From Spartobacteria bacterium (GTDB lineage Bacteria > Verrucomicrobiota > Verrucomicrobiia > Chthoniobacterales > Chthoniobacteraceae), in NCBI GenBank assembly GCA_025355595.1, contig JANXZI010000777.1, positions 1 to 8,912 on the forward strand: DNA of 8,912 bases. The letters are read 5' to 3'. The position numbers and the translations under genes were made by a program. Within the stretch, counting starts at the first letter, position 1; each line of letters begins with the position of its first letter. The notes under the pieces were generated by a model. That model saw only the letters and a program-made list of their open reading frames with translations. It was not told the DNA's origin and searched no databases. Below are positions 1 through 6,800 of the stretch, in pieces.

Positions 1-2
1 AA

Positions 3-824
3 ACCATTGGCCAGGGGCCGACGGAACTCATGATCCTCGGCCAGCGCAGCACGCTGTTCTTCTCCACCCATTCCAAGCACTGGGCCAATGACTGGCGCTC
101 CTGGTATCTGACGAGCGACAATTCATTCAAGACCTGGAGCAAGCCGATCGAAGTGCCTGGCCGACTCAAAGAGCGCACCTTCATCCGCAAGCACATCGTC
201 TGCAAAGACGGGCGCATCATGATCCCCTTTCAGCACTACATCGGCCCGGACGATGAGCAGGACAAGGCGCCGCTCGATCGCGCCTTCACGAATCCGCGCA
301 ATGGCGTGCTCATCAGCAGCGACGGCGGCAAGACTTGGAGCGAGCATGGCAATATCCGCCTCACACCGAACAGCCGCTACTTTGGCTGGGCTGAGAACGA
401 TCTTTTCGAGCATCCCGATGGTCGCATCACCATGGTCATCCGCGCGGACGGCCTCGGCGGAATGCTCTACAAGGCGGAGTCGCGCGACGGCGGGAAGACA
501 TGGCCGGAGTTCGCCTCGATCACTCAGATCCCGAATCCCGGCAGCAAGACCACGCTCTACAATCTCGGCAGCGACACAGTCGCAATTTTGCACAATCCAA
601 ACAGCAAGCACCGCAGTCCGCTCGCACTGTGGATCAGCTTCGACGGGATGAAGACATGGCCTTACCAGCGCGTGCTGGTGCCCGAATCGGCCGACGGGCT
701 GAAGGGGCGGCTGAACTATCCCGACGGCTTCGTGAGCAAGGACGGGCAGTGGCTGCACTTCGCATACGACGACAACCGCCACCGCGCGGGCGTGTATTCC
801 GCAAAGCTGCCGACGATGAGGTAA
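3..824 (+). CDS. Sialidase-like BNR/Asp-box protein, 5'-truncated
   Basis: Partial gene: the frame is open from the first complete codon at position 3 to a TAA at 822-824, so the true start lies left of the window. The ATG at 30 has no convincing ribosome binding site, and the residues before it (GQGPTEL) read as ordinary coding sequence. Counting from that ATG, four Asp-box motifs (S-x-D-x-G-x-T-W) are visible: SDNSFKTW at 29-36, SSDGGKTW at 96-103, SRDGGKTW at 151-158 and SFDGMKTW at 203-210. Their spacing of roughly 50-70 residues fits the blades of a six-bladed sialidase-type beta-propeller (BNR_2 family). Possible active-site residues, by analogy with family GH33, are Arg138 (VIRAD), Arg195 and Tyr230 (NYPDGF); this assignment is inference. 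The FRIP-type arginine normally found near the N-terminus would lie outside the window. Many such proteins in Verrucomicrobiota and Planctomycetota are annotated exo-alpha-sialidase without biochemical proof, so the substrate is uncertain. The gene converges on the giant surface-protein gene. Confidence 0.85.
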   Translation, partial: TIGQGPTELMILGQRSTLFFSTHSKHWANDWRSWYLTSDNSFKTWSKPIEVPGRLKERTFIRKHIVCKDGRIMIPFQHYIGPDDEQDKAPLDRAFTNPRNGVLISSDGGKTWSEHGNIRLTPNSRYFGWAENDLFEHPDGRITMVIRADGLGGMLYKAESRDGGKTWPEFASITQIPNPGSKTTLYNLGSDTVAILHNPNSKHRSPLALWISFDGMKTWPYQRVLVPESADGLKGRLNYPDGFVSKDGQWLHFAYDDNRHRAGVYSAKLPTMR

Positions 825-844
825 GGTTCTGCACATGCAGAACC
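825..844. terminator. Perfect hairpin between convergent genes, possible bidirectional terminator
   Basis: GGTTCTGC (825-832), a four-base loop ACAT (833-836) and GCAGAACC (837-844) form a perfect 8-bp stem. It begins directly after the TAA of the sialidase-like gene and ends 21 bases before the stop codon of the opposing giant gene. Position between two convergent 3' ends suggests a shared transcription terminator. Neither side has a clear T-run: only GTTT follows on the + strand, and TTA on the - strand. Intrinsic termination would therefore be weak. It could instead be a 3'-end-stabilising or Rho-assisted structure. Confidence 0.45.
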
Positions 845-865
845 GCACGCGTTTCCCGAGACGCA

Positions 866-3800
866 CTACCAAGCCGGCCGCCGGCGGCGCAGAGCCAGCA
901 GGCAGCCGGTGCCGCTGAACAGCGCCACGAGCCCCGCGGGCTCCGGCACCGGAACGACTTCGCCAGCGGACGCGTACGTGGCCGTCCCGAGGGAATTGAC
1001 GCCAGCGTCGGAGAAGAAGGTGATCGAGGATAACTGCCCTGCCGTGAGGCCGCTGGAATCCGAGCCGAAATACAACTGGTCGCGACCGCCCCCGCTCAGG
1101 TTGCCATCCCAGTTGAAAATGCTGAGCGAGCCGGTCCAGACTGCGGCGGCACTGTTGCCCAGCTTCAACTGTGCAGTTGCGACGGAGCCTGCAAAATCGA
1201 TCACTGAATTGCCCGCGAGAGTGAACTCACCCAATGTCTGGATCGAGTTATTGATATTCGCCGCCATGGTCGCGGGATTGGCAGCGGAGCCAGCGCCCAT
1301 GCTCACAGCTACAGGCACCGTACTGCTGAACAAGTTAGTGCCTGTGCCATTCAGCCTGAGTGTCGCGCCTGCGGAAACATTCACCGCTGTCGCCCCGCTC
1401 AGGCTGCCGCTCACCGCCACCGTGCCGGCGTCAACCGTCAGGGCGCCCTGGAAGTTGGGGCTCGCGGAGTTGAGGGCGAGTATCCCGCTTCCCGTTTTGG
1501 TCAGGCTGCCGCTGGTCGCCCCGGCGCCTTGGATCGGCGATATAAAAGTCACATCGCTGCCGTTCGTATCGAGTGTGGCGGTCACACCGGCCTGAATGTT
1601 GAGCCGGGAGGAAATATCGTTGGTGTTGCCAGATATCCACCTGAGCGTCGTGGAGCCTGTGAATGTCACGGCACCCGAGCCTGGAAGCGCGCCGTTGGCA
1701 AACTCCAGCGTTCCGCCAGCGATGTTGGTGGGACCTGTGAAATTCGGATTGGCCACTGTCAAACTTAGCGTGCCAGCCCCATCCTTGGTCAGTGTGCCTG
1801 GGGATGAAATCTGACCCCCACTATTCGCTGAGCCAATGGATTGACTGAAGATTACGTCATTGCCATTGGTGTCCAGCGTCCCCGTGACGCCGGTCGGGAG
1901 GTTGAGCCGGGCCGATATGTTATCCGTATTGCCCGTGGCCCACTTCAGCGTGGAGGAACCCGTAAATCTGATGCTCCCTGTCGCAGGAAGCGCACCCGAG
2001 GCGAACTGAAGTGTCCCAGCCGCTATATCGGTGCCTCCCGAATAGCCGGTTCCAGCAGTGACGGTCTGGGTGAAGGTCAGCGTCCCCGCTCCGGCCTTGG
2101 TCAGTGTCCCGGTGGAAGTGGTTCCATTCAGGATGGCCGCGCTGAGGAAAGTCACATCGTTCCCATTTGTGTCCAAGGTGGCGGTCACCCCATCCATCCT
2201 GAGTTGGTTCGACACATCATCCGTGTTGCCCGCGCTCCACCTCAACGTCGAGGCACCGATAAATTTGATGATTCCCGTGCTCGCCGGAAGCGCTCCCACC
2301 CCGAACGCCAGCACCCCGGCGCCAATCTCCGTCCCGCCCGTATAGCCGCCGCCGGTGGTGTTGGCCAGCTTCAGGGTCGTGCTGCCAATCTTCCGCAGAA
2401 TTCCAGTCGTCGGCGTGCCATCCAAGTTGGATGTGAGGATCGGGCTGGCAAAAGTGACAGTGGCAAGAGGATCAGTGCCGACATCGAGAGTCGCGACCTT
2501 GGTGTCGTGAATCATCAACCGGTCAGAGACATCATTGGTATTCCCCGAGAGCCATCTCAGCGTCCCGTCACCGGTGAATTCGACTCGTCCCGGAGGCAGC
2601 GTCCCCGCAGGCCCAACTCCAAGCGCTGGCAGCGCGCCCGTCTTGAATTCAACCGTGCCGGCCGAAATCAAAGTCCCACCGGTGTAGGTGTTCCCCGAGT
2701 TCTCCAGCGTCAGCGTGCCTGTCGGCGAACTCTGGACTAGCTGAAGCGACCCGCCAAGACCGCCGTTGATGATATTGCCCTTGATGTCCACATTCCCCGA
2801 CCCGTTGAAAGTGATCGACTGCGTGCCGACGGTCCCTTGGCTGAACACCTGGTTGAAGATCGTCAGCGTCTTGGTGGTGAGATTAGTCCAGCTTTGGGAG
2901 TTATTCACGACACCGATGAACAGCTCCTGGCCAGCAGTAGCAGACCCCAGGGAAACAGTGCCGGCCGAGCTATTGATGAGCAATTGTTCGCCAATGGAAA
3001 GAACGGTCCCGGAGAGTCCGGTGATCGCAAAATTCAAAGCGGGGTCATTGATCGTCAGAATCTTCACCCCCAGGTTCACATTCACCACGGTATTCGCGGA
3101 ATTCAACGGCGCGTTTGCCGAGAAAGTGACGTCGTTCGTCGTACCGGGAACACCGGCGATCACAGCGCCGTTCAGAGCGTCAACCCAGTTCCCATTCGTT
3201 AGTGCACTCCATTTATTGTCCACTGTGCCCTTCCAAAAGAACGCGGGGAGAGGCGGTCCGACATCGAGAAAGAGAAGATAATTGCCGCCTGTGAATGTGT
3301 GATCGAGCGTATAGCTAAAGCCGCCGGGTCTTGTTCCAAGAGTGAATGCATTTCCAGGGTCCGTATTGGCGTTCTCATCGATCAGCACATAGTGCGCTTG
3401 GCCAAATCCGGGAAGCGCGTTGATGTTAATCTTCAGGGCTGTCCCCAGCGTGAGGCCATTGTTGTTGATCAGTAACAGATTGTCACTCGTCGCTATCCCG
3501 CTCACGCCGAGGTTGAAAGTCAGCGTCGAATTGCTGTTGACAACGAGGGTTTGGAAAATGGTCTGCTCACCGCGCGAAGCGCCGAAGTCCAGCTTGGCCC
3601 CGGCGGAGCCCAACCCGACCGTGATGGACGCGTTGTTTGCAAGCACGCCTGACGGAGAACTCGTCCCGTCCAAAATTAGCGTCCCGGCATCCACGAAAAG
3701 GCCCTGTTGCCACGTCGTCCCGCCGTTCTCGACCAGCCGCAATGTTCCCGGCCCCGCCTTATGAATATTGCTCGTGCCCAATATGGCTGCGCTGATGGTG

Positions 3801-6800
3801 AGGTCTGGTGCCAAAGCACCCGCGGATCCGGAAGTGGAACTGCCAACTGTGATTGTCGTGCCGGTCGGTGACGTAGGGCCCAGATTCAAGCCTGAACTGC
3901 CGGAGATTACCGCCGGATTGGGATTGTTGGTGGCATCGTATTTGATGCTACCACGGACGAGCAGATCCTTTTCAATCTTCACCTGAGCAGTACTGCCCGC
4001 GGCACCTCCGCCGAGATTCAGGTTGTCAACTTCCGGTGACGCCACGGTGAAGGCTCTGGTCTCCAAGGTGCCTCCATAGATGTTCAGCGTCCTCGGAGGG
4101 AGAAAGATATTTCCCAACGTTCCCAGTCCATCGATGGCCAAGGTCCCGCCATCCGGCTTGTTGAAAACGCCAATATCCGTGCCGCCCGTATAGTAGTTGG
4201 TCAGATTCATCGTCATCGTCCCCATGCCGGTCTTGATGAGTTTCAGATTGTTTTGAACAGGATCAGTCACGCTTCCACCGATCGGGACAGGCATCGTAAA
4301 GTCCGCGGTCGGGCTGAGGGTCAACTGCGACGGGGTGGGAAGTGCATTGCCACCGACGATGGCAGTATTTGAAAGGGCTCCGGCGGCCAGGGCGACAGAG
4401 CGTATCGTCACGTTAGAGGGACCTGCTGCATCACCCAACTGAAGTATCGCAAAGTTCCCCGAGCTGCCGAGGGTAAGGTTGGTGGTTGCGGGCAGATGGC
4501 TACCGCCGCTGCTGGCAAGAATGGTCGTTCCTTTCAGAAGGCTCGTTGCGCCAGTGTAGATATTCGTCCCCGAAAGCGTGAGCGTATTGGCGGAAGTGGC
4601 TGGATTGTAGGTCAGGCTCAGTGTGCCGGTCGTATTCTGAATCGCCCCGGTAACGGCCGTATTTCCCGTCCCGTTGATCCCAAAGACGCCTGCACCGCCG
4701 GGCGCGGTGAAAGTCACATTCCCGAGCGAAAGAATCTTGCCGGAGAAAAAGCTGTTCTGGCCGATGTTATTCGTGGTGGTCATCCCGCCAGCCGAGGTGT
4801 AAGTGCCGGTAAGGCTGAGGCTGTAGTCGCCGATGAACGTAAAGTTGCCGTTGCCGGTGATGGGATTGAAAACAGTGCGATCCGCACCATAGGCGAACAT
4901 CATTCCCCCCGTTAGGATAAGCGTGCCTCCCCCAAACGGGCCGACCGCCAGCGAGGTGCTGTTGCTCCCGGCGCCCAGAACACCGACATTGACAGTGGTC
5001 GCGCCCGTATAGGTGTTCGGGCCAGAGAGCACCCAAGTTGCACTCCCGTCCACGGTAATCCCGAACGTTCCGCCGCGATCAACGAGCGGGTTAGCACCCG
5101 TGGTGATGATTTGATTGGCCTGCGCATTCGAGCCGCGCAAAGAGAGCGTCTTGTTCCCGTTCGCCATGTCATTCAAGACATTCGTAAGTACGAGTGCGCC
5201 CGAGCCGTCGGCATAGATCTGGTCGTTTCCAGTCGTAGTATTGAGCCGGATCCTACGGTTACTTGTTTCCCCTGTGCCCACATACTCCAAGTTCGCGGCA
5301 GTGGCAGCGCCATCGCCAAGCGTGATGGCATTGGTCGCGAGATCTGCCCCGCCCGAAGTCCCGACGCTCGTGCCCGTCACGGGGAGGATGGAAGTGTTGC
5401 CGAGGGTGTTTACGACCAGGGTTCCCTGAAAGACGCTCGTCTCGCCCGAGTAGGTATTTAGCCCAAGCAATTGCAAAATGCCGCTGCCGGTTTTCCGGAT
5501 TCCTGTTCCACTATTGCCACTGATCGTGCCGGAAATTGCGGCGGTATCCGTCGCGGTCACGCCGTTGTCGTCCACCCTGATCGCGCGCAGTGGCGAAGCC
5601 TGCAGCGTTGCGGAGACGCCGGTCGCTCCCGTGCCGACGGTGGCACTGATGGTGAGGCTCGTGGCGCTGTTGATCGCGGTGACATAGGCTCCCGCCGGGA
5701 TGCTCGTTCCGGAAATTGGCTGACCGACCACGACGCCGGCTGTCGTTCCTGAAGTGAGGGTGAGAGTCGCGCTGTTGCTCGACGTATTCACAGTGGGCGT
5801 CGAGGCCGCACCGGAGCCGGTGCCCAGCGAGAAATTCCCGGTGATATCCACCAATGAAAGAGCGGTCGCCGAACTGAGAACCAGGCCATCCTGAGTGGCC
5901 ACGAATCCGGAAGTCGTTCCCCAGACGGGATTCAATCCGCCGAAAGTTACGAAAAGCTTCGTATCCGATGCAGCAAGGCCACCGACAAACCTGCCGGTAT
6001 TCACCGCCGGTGCCTGGAACTGGAACTGGACTGCCCCCGGACCAATGGATCGGATGAAGGATCCCGAGCTTTCAAAAACGCCACCATTGAGCACGAGATT
6101 CGATGAGTTCGGCAAAGTGCTTCCGCTCTGCGCGCGGAGAACCCCGGCATTGATCGTCGTGGCTCCAGCATAGCTGTTCAGCCCGTTGCCCAGCACCCAC
6201 ACTCCGCTGCCGGACTTCACCAGACTGAGGGCCTCGGAGGCATTCGGATTGTTTTTGAGCAGGAGATTGATCCGGTTGTCGCCTGTTGAATCGCCTTGCA
6301 GAGTAAGTGTCCGCGTCCCCACGCCGGAAAATGCCACATCCAACGAGCTATTGAAAATCAGCGCTGCACTGTTATTGCCCCGAGCGAGGACGGAGCTGCC
6401 GAAGCTGCCCTGGCTGTCAATCGTGCCGTTCCCGGCCAGAGTGAAGAGCCGGTCAATGCTGAGCGACGGCGATCCGGTGCTTTGAAAAATAGTGCCGGTG
6501 GCGCCGGTGTAGAGCAATATTCCGCCATTGAAAACAAGACTCGCGGCATTGCTGGCAGCCTGGCCCGCACCGATGCCGCTGGGCAGGCCAATGTTCGACA
6601 GGTTCGTGACGGCAAGGGTGCCGCCGGTGATGACTGTCACACCGGTGTACGTGTTCATGCCCGCGAGCGACTCGACGCCGGTGCCGTTCTTAATCAACGT
6701 AAGCCGCTTAAGAGTAACGTTGACGCCGTCCTGGATGATGCCGGTGTAGTAACCGGAGGCTGTGCTGGTGGCGCTGCCGATGGAGATTGCCGAGTCCACC

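Noticed and set aside
123..872. - strand open frame of about 249 codons opposite the sialidase-like gene
   Set aside because: The + strand encodes four Asp-boxes across the same bases. The antisense product has no motif and would overlap the end of the giant gene.
872..905. GC-rich palindromic stretch (GGCCGCCGGCGGC) near the end of the giant gene, considered as a terminator
   Set aside because: It lies inside the coding sequence for the RRRR tail and is explained by arginine and proline codons. No T-run follows.
1427..2659. Regular ~300-base DNA repeats considered as a mobile or CRISPR-like array
   Set aside because: The repeats are in frame, conserved at protein level with diverged DNA, and have no spacers or terminal inverted repeats. 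They are protein repeats.
1841..2740. Long + strand open frame (about 299 codons) opposite the giant gene
   Set aside because: It is antisense to the tandem repeat array. Its translation is Arg/Gly/Pro-rich with no domain, and its openness follows from repeated codons of the real gene.
6013..6028. Short tandem TGGAAC repeat
   Set aside because: It is only two and a half copies and is explained by the FQFQ codons of the giant protein.
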